The position numbers were made by a program, and so were the translations under genes. Under the pieces are notes generated by a model. It made no database searches and was not told where the DNA came from. It was given only the letters and a program-made list of their open reading frames with translations. This document shows, piece after piece, positions 26,283 through 34,930 of a stretch of DNA of 64,000 nt. The stretch's first letter is position 1. The number at the start of each line of letters is the position of its first letter. The DNA is from JAFAXA01 sp963777325 (lineage in GTDB: Bacteria > Pseudomonadota > Alphaproteobacteria > Acetobacterales > Acetobacteraceae): assembly GCA_963777325.1 (NCBI GenBank), contig CAVZQE010000018.1:496001-560000 (forward strand). Reading direction: 5' to 3'.

Positions 26283-26885
26283 ATGGTCGCCCTACCGAAG
26301 CGTCCAATGTGGATGTCGGTCCATGAGTTCGTCTCATGGAACCCGCCCAGCGACGGGCTCTGGCAATTGGTGGACGGCGAACCCCGGCTGATGGCTCCGG
26401 CCACCCGGACGCACGGAGCGATTCAGAGCGAACTGGGGCGGCTGATCGGCAACCATCTCGAGCAGCGATCAGGACATTGCACAGTCGTGACCGCGCCTGG
26501 CGTGATCCCGCGTGTCCAGTCGGAAGCCAATTTCCGGGTTCCCGGCATCGCGGTGACCTGCTCGCCTTACGAAACCGAAGAGCAGGCTCTCACCGATCCG
26601 ATTTTGCTGATCGAGATCCTGTCGCCGAGCAACCAGGCCGAGACCTGGGCAAATATCTGGACCTACGCGACGGTACCAAGCGTGAGGGAAATCCTGATCG
26701 TGCGGTCAACCGCGATCGGGGTCGAGCTGCTGCGCCGCAACGTGGACGGAACCTGGCCCGAGCGGCCGCGCAGCATCGATGGCGGTATTCTGAAGCTGGA
26801 CAGCATCGGTTTGCAGGTGGAGGTCGCCGCAATCTACCGGACCACGCGTCTTTCGGACCCGGCTGGCCGCCGGGGACGGCTCTGA
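26283..26885 (+). CDS. Uma2-family endonuclease-like protein (DUF820)
   Basis: This 200-residue PD-(D/E)XK-type protein has WQLVDGEPRLMAPATRTH at the N-terminus, RVPGIAVTC in place of the usual PDv core, and LLIEILSPSNQAETWANIWTYATVPSVREILIV, the family hallmark. The catalytic Asp of the usual P-D is replaced (VPGIAV), so nuclease activity is doubtful. The family is very abundant in cyanobacteria and some alphaproteobacteria, and its role is not established. It begins 10 bases after the previous gene. Confidence 0.85.
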   Translation: MVALPKRPMWMSVHEFVSWNPPSDGLWQLVDGEPRLMAPATRTHGAIQSELGRLIGNHLEQRSGHCTVVTAPGVIPRVQSEANFRVPGIAVTCSPYETEEQALTDPILLIEILSPSNQAETWANIWTYATVPSVREILIVRSTAIGVELLRRNVDGTWPERPRSIDGGILKLDSIGLQVEVAAIYRTTRLSDPAGRRGRL

Positions 26886-26921
26886 GGCCTGACCGCGCTG
26901 ACCGTCCGGTGTGAGCCGGCG

Positions 26922-27650
26922 TTACCGGATGTCCGGATACTTCTCGGCCAGCCGCCCGCGTCGCCCCAAGCCCCAGCGCACGCCGACTGAGAGATAGATC
27001 CAGTTCGCGCGCAGCGCTCCCCAACGCGCGACGCGTCGGTCGGACGTGATCACCACCCGGTTGACGAGGCGCGTGCGGCCGAGGCGGCAGAAGCGGATGC
27101 AGAGATCCGCGTCCTCCATCAGGGTCAGCGCCTCGTCGCAGCCGCCGACCGCGAGGAAATCGGCGCGGCGGAAGAACATGGCGTGGTCGCCGAACAGCAG
27201 CCGCCCGCCGCGCAAGAACAGATGCGGGCGGAACAGGACCGGCACGTACCAGGTCTTGATCCAGTTGTGAAAGCTCGTGCCCCAGCGCACGGTCTCCGCT
27301 CCGCTGAGCAGCGGCGTGAAGCCCGCGAGCGCGGTGCGCGGGTCTGCCAGCACCCGCCGGATGACGGCAACGGCGTCGTCGGGCAGCAGCGTGTCGGCGT
27401 GCAGAACACAGACGAGCGGGGCCGTGACCTCCCGGACGCCGCGATTGATCTGGGACGCACGCCCGCGCGTCCCGTGCTCCACGGCGCGCAAGCCCGCCGC
27501 GCGCGCGATTGCCACCGACCCGTCCCGGCTGCCGCCATCCACCGCCAGCACCTCCTCGGGCGGCGGATCGAGGGCCGCGAGCGCGCGAAGCAGCCGGGGA
27601 AGCGAGGCCGCCTCGTTCAGCATCGGGATGACGATGCCGACGCCGGTCAT
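26922..27650 (-). CDS. TIGR04283-type glycosyltransferase (arsenosugar family)
   Basis: This 242-residue GT2-fold transferase has VGIVIPMLNEAASLPRLL, EEVLAVDGGSRDGS, VCVLHADTLLPDDA (DxD equivalent) and GDHAMFFRRADFLAVGG. FMLMEDADLC-like residues (LTLMEDADLCIRF) are near the acceptor site. The family is named after its pairing with TIGR04282 in arsenosugar biosynthesis proposals. No arsenic genes lie here, so the product is unknown. Its ATG overlaps the stop of the upstream partner by four bases. Confidence 0.85.
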   Translation of the reverse strand: MTGVGIVIPMLNEAASLPRLLRALAALDPPPEEVLAVDGGSRDGSVAIARAAGLRAVEHGTRGRASQINRGVREVTAPLVCVLHADTLLPDDAVAVIRRVLADPRTALAGFTPLLSGAETVRWGTSFHNWIKTWYVPVLFRPHLFLRGGRLLFGDHAMFFRRADFLAVGGCDEALTLMEDADLCIRFCRLGRTRLVNRVVITSDRRVARWGALRANWIYLSVGVRWGLGRRGRLAEKYPDIR

Positions 27651-28276
27651 GGGAGCAACTCCGGCCAGCGCCAGAGATCCTCCGGCCGGTCGAGGTCGGC
27701 GAGCGTCTCGAGCAGCGCATACCGCACGCCCCGCTGCTCCAGGCGCCGGCGCGTCTCGGCCAGGACGGACGCCGTGCCCCACGGCATCGCGGCAAACAGG
27801 AACGGCATCGGCGCGGCCAACGCCAGCAGGTAGTAGCCCCCATCCTCGGCCGGGCCGATCACCGCCGGATGCCGCGCGAGCGCGGCCTCGGCCTCTCGCA
27901 GGTGAGCGAGGGCAAGGCCGGGCGCGTCCGCCCCGACCATAATGAGCGGCGTCCGCGCGGCGGCGCGGTTGAGGCGCGCGCCGAGGTCGCCCTCGCCCTG
28001 GTTCTCAAGGTGCAATCCGCCCCCGAGCCAGCACCGGAAGCCTTCCAGCGTAGCGCCCGTGCAACGCAGTTCGACCGGCAGCCCGCATTCCCGCAGCGTC
28101 GCCAGCGTGCGCTCCGTCAGATGGCGGTGCAGCGCGGCGGCCGCCTCCGCGCCCAACGCCGGTATCAGCCGCGTCTTGGCGCGGCCCGGCTCCGGGAAGC
28201 GGGTGAACAGCACGACGCGCACGGGGCCGACCGCCTCTTGCGGTCCTCTCCCGCCGCTCGCACGTGGGTCTTGCAT
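27647..28276 (-). CDS. TIGR04282-type nucleotidyl/glycosyltransferase (DUF2064)
   Basis: The protein has 209 residues and a GT-A/nucleotidyltransferase fold resembling CofC. It has VVLFTRFPEPGRAKTRLIPAL, the QGEGDLGARL loop, MVGADAPGL and GPAEDGGYYLLAL, the signature strings of DUF2064. It is coupled to the TIGR04283 gene downstream. The start at 28276 uses the same CATG as the divergent desaturase gene. A GTG at about codon 19 is an alternative that would free space for a promoter. Confidence 0.85.
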   Translation of the reverse strand: MQDPRASGGRGPQEAVGPVRVVLFTRFPEPGRAKTRLIPALGAEAAAALHRHLTERTLATLRECGLPVELRCTGATLEGFRCWLGGGLHLENQGEGDLGARLNRAAARTPLIMVGADAPGLALAHLREAEAALARHPAVIGPAEDGGYYLLALAAPMPFLFAAMPWGTASVLAETRRRLEQRGVRYALLETLADLDRPEDLWRWPELLP

Positions 28277-29135
28277 GACCTCATTGTCGCCCGCGCGAGC
28301 CGGCCGCGCCACCCTGAAGCTGCTGCTCGGAGCCGCCGCCCTGGCCATTGTCTGGGGGGAGCATCGGTCGCCGCTGCGGCCGCGCACGCAGCGCGAGCCG
28401 CCCCGCCTGTTCGTCAATCTCGTGCTCGGCGCGGCCAGCATGGCGGTCGTCGCCGCAATCGAGCGTCCCGCCGTAGAGCCGCTCGCCCGGCGGGCGGAGC
28501 GGCGGCGGCTGGGTTTCGCGCAGCGCCTGGCAGCGCCCGCCTGGGGCCGCGATCTCGCCGCGGTCCTGCTGATGGACTACACGATCTATCTCTGGCACGT
28601 GCTGACCCACAAGGTCAGGCTGCTCTGGCGCCTGCATCTGGTCCATCACATCGACCTCGATCTCGACGCCAGCACCGCGCTGCGCTTCCATGCGCTCGAC
28701 ATGCTCGTCTCCATTCCGTGGCGGATGGCGCAGGTCGCTCTGCTCGGCGCGTCGCCGCGAGCGTACAGGATCTGGCAACGCTTCTTTTTTCTTTCGGTGC
28801 TGTTCCATCACTCCAATCTGCACTTGCCGGCCAGTGTGGAGCGCGTGCTGTCGCGCGTGCTGACCACCCCGCGCATGCACGGCATCCATCACTCGGCGCG
28901 GGAGGACGAAACCGGCAGCAACTGGTCCAGCGGCTTGAGCCTCTGGGATCACCTGCACGGCACCTTCCGACTGGACGTGCCGCAGAACGCGATCGAGATC
29001 GGCGTCGCGGCCTACCGCGACCCAGCGGAAACCCGCCTTGGGCGATCGTTGTCGATGCCCTTCCGCCGCCAGCGCGAGGCCTGGGCGTCGCCTCCGGCCG
29101 GGAACGAGGCGGCCCGCACCGTTGCCTATTTGTAG
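28275..29135 (+). CDS. Sterol desaturase / fatty acid hydroxylase family protein
   Basis: This 286-residue integral-membrane di-iron protein has the histidine clusters LWHVLTHK, LHLVHHIDLDLDASTALRFH, FHHSNLH and MHGIHHSAREDE, the eight-histidine pattern of the family. Three or four hydrophobic segments lie between. Relatives hydroxylate or desaturate sterols, carotenoids or fatty acids, so the substrate cannot be told from sequence. The ATG overlaps the ATG of the divergent DUF2064 gene. Confidence 0.88.
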   Translation: MTSLSPARAGRATLKLLLGAAALAIVWGEHRSPLRPRTQREPPRLFVNLVLGAASMAVVAAIERPAVEPLARRAERRRLGFAQRLAAPAWGRDLAAVLLMDYTIYLWHVLTHKVRLLWRLHLVHHIDLDLDASTALRFHALDMLVSIPWRMAQVALLGASPRAYRIWQRFFFLSVLFHHSNLHLPASVERVLSRVLTTPRMHGIHHSAREDETGSNWSSGLSLWDHLHGTFRLDVPQNAIEIGVAAYRDPAETRLGRSLSMPFRRQREAWASPPAGNEAARTVAYL

Positions 29136-29207
29136 TTGGGAGTGGCTGTGCGACTATCGCGGCTGTTCGGCTTGATCAGTCAAGAACAGCTGGGAGACGG
29201 AGTCCGC

Positions 29208-29423
29208 ATGAAACAAGCATTGATGGTTGCAATCGCCTGTCTCGCTCTGGCGGCGTGCGCTGAAGGCCGGCAGAGATCCGAGCAGACCCGCAGTCTCGAT
29301 AGCGGCGTCACGTCCTCGAGCGGAGGCGGCGCGTCGGTGCTGCACAACGAGCCGAATGTCGGCGTCGGCCCCGCTGGCACGACCGACACGGGAACCCGGA
29401 ACAGGCAGCAGCAGGCGCAATAA
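29208..29423 (+). CDS. Small lipoprotein
   Basis: The protein has 71 residues. MKQALMVAIACLALAACAEG is a lipoprotein signal with lipobox LAAC. The remaining 55 residues are Ser/Gly/Thr/Gln-rich and probably disordered, with no known domain. A GGGAGACGG site precedes the ATG. A perfect short palindrome (CTTGA-tcag-TCAAG) lies about 40 bases upstream. Confidence 0.7.
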   Translation: MKQALMVAIACLALAACAEGRQRSEQTRSLDSGVTSSSGGGASVLHNEPNVGVGPAGTTDTGTRNRQQQAQ

Positions 29424-29484
29424 CGCCGGAAAGAGATGTGTGGGGTGCGGTCGTTCGCGCTTGGTCGCGGCGACCGCGCCGTTT

Positions 29485-29724
29485 CTATCGCGGGGGCGTT
29501 TCGCTGCCGGGCTGAGCCGCGCCGCTCTCGGTTGTTCCGTTGGGCTTTGCCGCCTTCGAGGCCCGGCTTTTGGCGTGATGCCCCTTATGGGTGTGGATCT
29601 GGCCCGAGTGCCTCAGGGCGGTGCCCTCGCTGACGTCCGCCGCATGGACGACGGGTGAGGCGATCAGGCCGGCGGCCGTGACGATTGCGAAACACAGGCC
29701 GGAAGGCGAACTGAAAACACGCAT
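29485..29724 (-). CDS. Small exported His/Lys-rich protein
   Basis: The protein has 79 residues. A signal peptide with VVHA-A cleavage near residue 28 precedes a basic, histidine-containing segment (HSGQIHTHKGHHAKSRASKAAK) that could bind metal or nucleic acid. A strong CAGGAGAT ribosome site supports it. It converges with the lipoprotein gene. Family unknown. Confidence 0.65.
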   Translation of the reverse strand: MRVFSSPSGLCFAIVTAAGLIASPVVHAADVSEGTALRHSGQIHTHKGHHAKSRASKAAKPNGTTESGAAQPGSETPPR

Positions 29725-30298
29725 CGGTTCATCTCCTGAATGAAAGCCGCGCCCGTCCTGGGCCGGAGTTCAGTGTGCGACGATTATCCGCGCCGCAGCA
29801 ATCCCCGCAATCCGGATGCGGAGGTATCCGGGTGGCGCGGACGCACGTTTCGGAGCGAATGAACTGAGGTGCGGCGGTCTCGGCGATGATCTGCCGCCGG
29901 AGATGCTCGCTCACATCTTCGGGACGGTGAATGCATTGCCCGATTTCGGGCCGTGCTGGAATCCGGCGCCTTCCCGAGAGGCAGCCAAGCGGCGGGAGGC
30001 GGACCGAAATCCCGGTATGCTGCGATGGACAGCCGCACCAGCGCGGATCAGCCCCGGGGTCATCATTGAGAGTTTCCCCGGATCTGGGGCGCTCCGGGAT
30101 TTCGGCATCGCGCAACGATCTTCGGGTTGACAGCGGTTCAACGCCGAAACCAGCATGGTCCGGCCGGACGCTCGCGAGTGATGGGCGCGGGACGGCTTGG
30201 GAGGTTTTAGCAGTGGGCGAAAGCACAGGGTCTCGCCGGCATTCGAGGATCGCGACCCGCAACTGGCGTGCGCCCGGCGGAGATGGAGGGCACCCGGC
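29725..30298. other. Intergenic region upstream of dhaK
   Basis: The region is 574 bases with no frame of coding character. It contains TTGACA at 30127-30132 within an inverted repeat GTTGA-N7-TCAAC, a possible promoter or operator element for dhaK about 165 bases upstream of the start. Nothing else was recognised. Confidence 0.35.
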
Positions 30299-31303
30299 AT
30301 GAACCGGATCATCAACGATCCGGACCAGGTCGTCGAAGACGCGCTGAAAGGCTACCTTGCCGCGCATCCCGACCTTCTGGCCGCGACCGGCCACCCCCGC
30401 GTATTGCGGTGCGCAGGGCAGGGGAATGCGGGCCGGGTCGGGGTCGTCACCGGCGGGGGATCGGGTCACGAACCGGCCTTTCTCGGCTATGTCGGGCCGG
30501 GATTGCTCGACGCGGTCGCGATCGGCGAGGTGTTCGCCTCCCCGACCGCGAAGAGCTTTCAGGCCGCGTTTCAGGCGGCGAATGGGGGCCGCGGCGTCGC
30601 GTGTCTTTACGGCAACTATGCCGGCGACAACATGAACGTGAAGATGGCAACGCGCCTCTCGGCCAAGGACGGGATCGAGGTGCGGACGGTGGTCGCCAAC
30701 GACGACGTCGCCTCCGCCGGACCGTCCGAGCGCGACAAGCGGCGCGGCGTCGCCGGCGAGATCGTGATGTGGAAGGCGGGCGCGGCCCGCGCCGGCGAAG
30801 GCGGCGATCTGGAAGAGGTGATCGCGGCGGCGCAGAAGGCGATCGACGCGACGCGCAGCATCGGCATCGGCCTCTCCGCCTGCACGATTCCCGCCAACGG
30901 CCGCCCGAACTTCACCATCAAGGATGGCGAGATGGAGGTCGGCATCGGCCACCACGGCGAGCCGGGCATCGCCGTGATGCCGACCAAGACGGCGGCCGAG
31001 ATGGCGGACCTGATGGTCGAGCGGATCGTCGCCGACCTGCCGTTCGGTTCGGGCGACGACGTGGCGGTGCTGATCTCGGGCCTCGGCGCGACGCCGGTGA
31101 TGGAGCTTTACATCCTGTACGGGCACGTGGACGACCGGCTCCGGGCGCGCGGCATCACGGCACGCCATCGGTTCGTAGGTAACTACTTCACCTCGCTCGA
31201 GATGATGGGGGCATCGGTCACCGTGACGCGCCTCGACGCGGAGCTCGATCGGCTGATCGCCCGGCCGGCGCGCTCGATCGGCCTGACCGTGACGGGAGAT
31301 TGA
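30299..31303 (+). CDS. dhaK: Dihydroxyacetone kinase subunit DhaK
   Basis: This 334-residue substrate-binding subunit forms a covalent hemiaminal with dihydroxyacetone through a histidine. Hallmarks are VTGGGSGHEPAFLGYVG, CLYGNYAGDNMNVKMA, NDDVASAGP and the active-site EVGIGHHGEPGI. dhaL follows at once. There is no PTS-type dhaM, so the phosphate donor could be ATP, or the substrate could be another ketose such as erythrulose, as known for some DhaKL-like kinases. The ATG at 30299 gives the typical N-terminus MNRIINDPDQVVEDAL. Confidence 0.95.
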   Translation: MNRIINDPDQVVEDALKGYLAAHPDLLAATGHPRVLRCAGQGNAGRVGVVTGGGSGHEPAFLGYVGPGLLDAVAIGEVFASPTAKSFQAAFQAANGGRGVACLYGNYAGDNMNVKMATRLSAKDGIEVRTVVANDDVASAGPSERDKRRGVAGEIVMWKAGAARAGEGGDLEEVIAAAQKAIDATRSIGIGLSACTIPANGRPNFTIKDGEMEVGIGHHGEPGIAVMPTKTAAEMADLMVERIVADLPFGSGDDVAVLISGLGATPVMELYILYGHVDDRLRARGITARHRFVGNYFTSLEMMGASVTVTRLDAELDRLIARPARSIGLTVTGD

Positions 31304-31307
31304 GGCA

Positions 31308-31958
31308 ATGGAGAGCGTGAGTCAGAAGGCGGCCGGCCCGATCGTGCTCGACCTGGTGGCGGTCATCGTGCGTGAGCAGGGCTATCTGAGCGAACTCGAC
31401 GGCGCGACGGGCGACGGCGATCACGGCGTCAACATGGGCAAGGGCTTCCGCCTGGCGGGCGAGAAGCTGTCGGGCCGCGCGTTCGGGCTGCGGGAGGGGC
31501 TGGATACGCTCGGCGACACGCTGCTGAGCGACATCGGCGGCTCGATGGGGCCGCTCTACGGCACCTTCTTCACCGAGATGGCGGACGCGCTCGGCGATGC
31601 GGAGCAGGTCGACGAGCAGCGCTTCGCCGCGATGCTGCACGCGGGCATCGCGACGATCGTGGACGTGGGCGGGGCGAAGGTGGGCGACAAGACGCTGGTC
31701 GATGTGCTCGTGCCGGCCGAAACCGCGTTCAACGAGGCGGTCGCGCGGGGCCAGGACTTCGCGGGCGCCCTCGCCGCCATGAAGCAGGCGGCGGCCGACG
31801 GCCTCGAAGCGACGCGCGGCATGGTCGCGAAGATCGGCCGGGCCAGCCGCCTCGGGGAACGCTCGCGCGGCGCGCTCGACGCGGGGGCCGCGTCGTGCAG
31901 CCTGCTGCTCGGAACGCTCGCCGACGGCCTGATGCAACGCCTGAGGGCAGGAGCCTGA
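31308..31958 (+). CDS. dhaL: Dihydroxyacetone kinase subunit DhaL
   Basis: The nucleotide-binding helical-barrel subunit has 216 residues. ELDGATGDGDHGVNM carries the Mg ligands (Asp31, Asp36, Asp38), and DIGGSMGPLYGTFF and VGDKTLVDVLVPA are conserved. Translation starts four bases after dhaK, so the two are co-expressed. Together they phosphorylate dihydroxyacetone or a related C3/C4 ketose. Confidence 0.95.
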   Translation: MESVSQKAAGPIVLDLVAVIVREQGYLSELDGATGDGDHGVNMGKGFRLAGEKLSGRAFGLREGLDTLGDTLLSDIGGSMGPLYGTFFTEMADALGDAEQVDEQRFAAMLHAGIATIVDVGGAKVGDKTLVDVLVPAETAFNEAVARGQDFAGALAAMKQAAADGLEATRGMVAKIGRASRLGERSRGALDAGAASCSLLLGTLADGLMQRLRAGA

Positions 31959-32007
31959 CACGAAACGGGCCGAACGCGGCCGGCCTCGACGAGGTGGAGA
32001 CGAGCAT

Positions 32008-32859
32008 ATGGCCAGGGCGTCCCGCCGGCGATCCGTGATCTGGCCGTTGGTGGCGGGCGTGGTCGCGGTCCAGATGGGGTGCGCCGTCGCCCGCGCGGGT
32101 GAGCGCTGCCGTTTTTCCGGAACCACGGATTACGCGGGGCACGTCGCGGTCACGACCGATGTCAGCGCGACGGGCGGCGACACGCGGGTGGACGTCGCCG
32201 TCGCATTCGAGGCGACACCGGCGCTCTGGGTCCACATCCGCTATCTGGCTCAGGAGGTGAGCACCTGGCGAGCCGGGAAGCTCGAGAGCGTGGCGGTGAA
32301 CAACCGCTACTCCGTCGATGGTCACATCGTCCGGCAGCAATGGGACGAGTTCCAGCTTGGCGCGGAGGGCTTGCAGGCGCGCCGGGTGCAGGGAAAGACG
32401 CTGGCCGATTTCAGCCGCAAGCACCCGGCGTTCGTGCGGTATTGGGACCAGGCGGCGTTCGGCCTGCCCTGGCTTGCCGATTATGCCTCGGCATCACCGC
32501 AGCCCCGCCCCGATCTCGGCCTCGGAGCCGCCTCGCTCCCCTCCGGGCTGCGCTCGCCGCTCGCCCTCGCCTTCTACTGGGTCGGACGGCTGCCGCGCGG
32601 CGGCCAGGCCGTGCCGGTGTTCCTGCCCGGTTTCAAAGGCGAGCGTCTCGTGACATTGCCCATCGCCGCTGTTGTTTCTCCCGGCGGCGTGCGTTGGAGC
32701 ACGCCGCTGCGTCACCCGGCTCTGAGCGAAACGCCCGCTTCCACCGCCACCGCCTGGACCTCCGCCGACGGGCATCTGCTGCAGCTCGCCTTCGAGTTGC
32801 ACGCGCCGCGAGGGTCCGCACGGGGGCTGATCCGTCAGGAAGGCTGCGTCGCCTCGTAA
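32008..32859 (+). CDS. Exported protein resembling DUF6134
   Basis: The protein has 283 residues with a signal peptide (IWPLVAGVVAVQMGCAVARA) and no later membrane segment. Mature motifs are CRFSGTTDYAGHVAV, SVAVNNRYSVDGHIVRQQWDEF and ADFSRKHPAFVRYWDQ. They resemble a family of periplasmic proteins from acetic acid bacteria that I know only as DUF6134. The fold is probably all-beta. It stands between dhaL and larC on the same strand. Function unknown. Confidence 0.65.
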   Translation: MARASRRRSVIWPLVAGVVAVQMGCAVARAGERCRFSGTTDYAGHVAVTTDVSATGGDTRVDVAVAFEATPALWVHIRYLAQEVSTWRAGKLESVAVNNRYSVDGHIVRQQWDEFQLGAEGLQARRVQGKTLADFSRKHPAFVRYWDQAAFGLPWLADYASASPQPRPDLGLGAASLPSGLRSPLALAFYWVGRLPRGGQAVPVFLPGFKGERLVTLPIAAVVSPGGVRWSTPLRHPALSETPASTATAWTSADGHLLQLAFELHAPRGSARGLIRQEGCVAS

Positions 32860-32909
32860 CCGCGCCTATGGTCCGGCGTTGGCGTCTGCTCGCGGAGGAT
32901 CTGACCGGG

Positions 32910-34133
32910 ATGCGGCACATTCACCTTCATCCGCTGGGCGGGGCCGCCGGAGACATGTTCGTCGCGTGTTTGCTGGATGCGTTTCCCGAGCACGGCGAGC
33001 GCGTCATCGAGGCGGCGCAAACGGCCGCCGGAGTGCCCTGCCGCGTCCTCCCGCATCAGGGCGATACGCTCTCGGGCCGTCGCTTCATCGTGGACGAGGA
33101 TCATGGCGGCAGGCGCGGCCACCATGCCCACGTTCACGTCGCCTGGCGCGCCATTCGCGCCCGCCTGGAGGCCTCCGCGCTGCCCCCGGCCGTGCGCCGT
33201 CATGCAACCGAGATTTTCGCGCTGTTGGCCGAAGCCGAGGGGAGGGTGCATGGCGTGCCGCCTGATGCGGTTACGTTCCACGAGGTCGGGGCGGCGGACT
33301 CGGTCGCGGACATCGTCGCGGCCGCCGCGCTGATCGACGCGCTCGCGCCGGCGCGCTGGAGCGTGGCCCCGCTGCCGCTCGGCGGCGGCACGATCCGCAC
33401 CGCGCATGGCGTGATGCCCGCCCCCGCGCCGGCGACGGCGCTGCTGCTGGAGGGCTTCGCGATGCACGACGACGGGATCGCGGGCGAGCGGGTCACTCCG
33501 ACCGGAGCCGCGATCCTGCGCTATCTCGGATGCGCCCAAGCGCTTTCGGCGGGTGGGACGTTGAGCCGCTCCGGCCATGGCTTCGGCACGCGGCGGCTGC
33601 CAGGGATGGCCAATTGCCTGCGCGTTCTGGTGTTCGAGACGGCGGGCGCTCCGGCCGCTTCCGGGCATCGGGAGCTGGCAGTTGTGAGCTTCGAGGTGGA
33701 CGATCAGTCGGGCGAAGACCTGGCGATCGCCGTGGAGGCGGTGCGTGCCGTGCCGGGGGTGCATGACGTGGTGCAGATGCCGGCGTTCGGGAAGAAGTCC
33801 CGGCTCGGCGTGCACGTGCAGGTGCTGGCGCGGCCGGACAGGCTCGAAGAGGTGGTGCAAGCGTGCTTTCGCGAGACGACCACGATCGGCCTCCGCGTTC
33901 ACGTGGTGCAAGGCCGCGTTCTGGAGCGGCGGTTCGCGGACGTGGACGTCGGGAACCGGAACGTGACGGTGAAGCTCGTGGAGCGGCCGGATGGGGAGGG
34001 CGCGACGACGACGACCGGCAAGGCCGAGGCCGAGCATGTGCGGCGGGTCGGCTCGCATGCGGCCCGAATCCGGCTGCGGCGGGAAGCGGAGCGCCTCGCC
34101 GAAGGCGCGCGGCAGGAGACCGGCCGCACATGA
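32910..34133 (+). CDS. larC: Nickel-pincer nucleotide cofactor nickel insertase LarC
   Basis: LarC inserts nickel into the pincer nucleotide in a CTP-dependent step. The 407-residue single-chain form has MRHIHLHPLGGAAGDMF at the start and the His-rich GGRRGHHAHVHVAW. VTFHEVGAADSVADIV, GGGTIRTAHGVMPAPAPAT and GERVTPTGAAIL follow. GHGFGTRRLPGMANCLRV precedes a ferredoxin-like C-terminal domain. A GGAGG lies upstream. An ATG at 32868 in the same frame is possible. The stop overlaps larE by four bases. Confidence 0.95.
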   Translation: MRHIHLHPLGGAAGDMFVACLLDAFPEHGERVIEAAQTAAGVPCRVLPHQGDTLSGRRFIVDEDHGGRRGHHAHVHVAWRAIRARLEASALPPAVRRHATEIFALLAEAEGRVHGVPPDAVTFHEVGAADSVADIVAAAALIDALAPARWSVAPLPLGGGTIRTAHGVMPAPAPATALLLEGFAMHDDGIAGERVTPTGAAILRYLGCAQALSAGGTLSRSGHGFGTRRLPGMANCLRVLVFETAGAPAASGHRELAVVSFEVDDQSGEDLAIAVEAVRAVPGVHDVVQMPAFGKKSRLGVHVQVLARPDRLEEVVQACFRETTTIGLRVHVVQGRVLERRFADVDVGNRNVTVKLVERPDGEGATTTTGKAEAEHVRRVGSHAARIRLRREAERLAEGARQETGRT

Positions 34134-34930
34134 CACAACTCGAACGCCTGCGCGGCATCCTCATCGAAATGCGCGGTGTCGCGGTCGCGGTCAGCGGCGG
34201 CATCGACAGCCTGACGCTCGCGACCGTCGCGCACCGGACGATGCCGGGCGAAGCGACGATGCATCACGCCATGTCGCCGGCGGTGCCGGCCGAGGCGACG
34301 GAGCGCACCCGCGCGCTGGCGCGGTCGGAGGGGTGGCGGCTCGACCTGTTCGACGCGGGCGAGTTCGCAGATCCCGTCTACCGCGCCAACCCGGTCAATC
34401 GCTGCTTCTTCTGCAAGATGAACCTCTACGGCGCGATCGCCCGGCGCACGGAGCGTCCGATCGTCTCCGGCACCAACCGCGACGATCTCGGCGAGTACCG
34501 TCCGGGTCTGGACGCGGCGCGACGGCATGCGGTCCGCCATCCATTCGTGGAGGCGGGGATCGACAAGCGCACGATCCGCGCCCTGGCTCTGGAACTGGGC
34601 CTGGGCGCGCTCTCGGACCTGCCGTCCGCGCCGTGCCTGTCGAGCCGCATCGAGACCGGCATTCGCATCGAGGCTCGGATGCTCGCGATGGTGCATCGCG
34701 CGGAAGCCCTGGTCGCGGCCCGGCTCGCGCCGCGCACGGTGCGCTGCCGCGTGCGCGCGGGGGGCGTTGTCGTCGAGCTGGACCAGGAGGCCCTCGCCGC
34801 CTTGGACGCGCCATCGGAGGCGCGGCTGGTTGCGGAATTGCGGGGGTTGGCTGCGGCCGCCGGTGTGCGTGCCCCGGTGCGTTTCGCCCCGTACCGGAAC
34901 GGCAGTGCCTTCCTTCATGGTGCGGCATGA
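34130..34930 (+). CDS. larE: ATP-dependent sacrificial/catalytic sulfur transferase LarE
   Basis: LarE adenylates P2CMN carboxylates and swaps them for thiocarboxylates. The 266-residue protein has the PP-loop SGGIDS (22-27), NRCFFCKMNLY (91-100) and GTNRDDLGEYRPG, followed by SAPCLSSRI. Cys92, Cys95 and Cys169 reproduce the three-cysteine arrangement described for the [4Fe-4S] LarE of Thermotoga. The Lactobacillus enzyme uses a single sacrificial cysteine instead. Cluster-based catalysis is therefore predicted. Four-base overlaps on both sides couple it to larC and larB. Confidence 0.95.
   Translation: MTQLERLRGILIEMRGVAVAVSGGIDSLTLATVAHRTMPGEATMHHAMSPAVPAEATERTRALARSEGWRLDLFDAGEFADPVYRANPVNRCFFCKMNLYGAIARRTERPIVSGTNRDDLGEYRPGLDAARRHAVRHPFVEAGIDKRTIRALALELGLGALSDLPSAPCLSSRIETGIRIEARMLAMVHRAEALVAARLAPRTVRCRVRAGGVVVELDQEALAALDAPSEARLVAELRGLAAAAGVRAPVRFAPYRNGSAFLHGAA

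Noticed and set aside
29145..29195. CTTGA-tcag-TCAAG as an FNR box
   Set aside because: The half-sites are four bases apart in the TTGA/TCAA frame instead of six, so it does not fit FNR spacing.
30127..30143. GTTGA-N7-TCAAC upstream of dhaK as an FNR or FixK site
   Set aside because: Spacing and inner bases do not match, so it was kept only as a possible promoter region.
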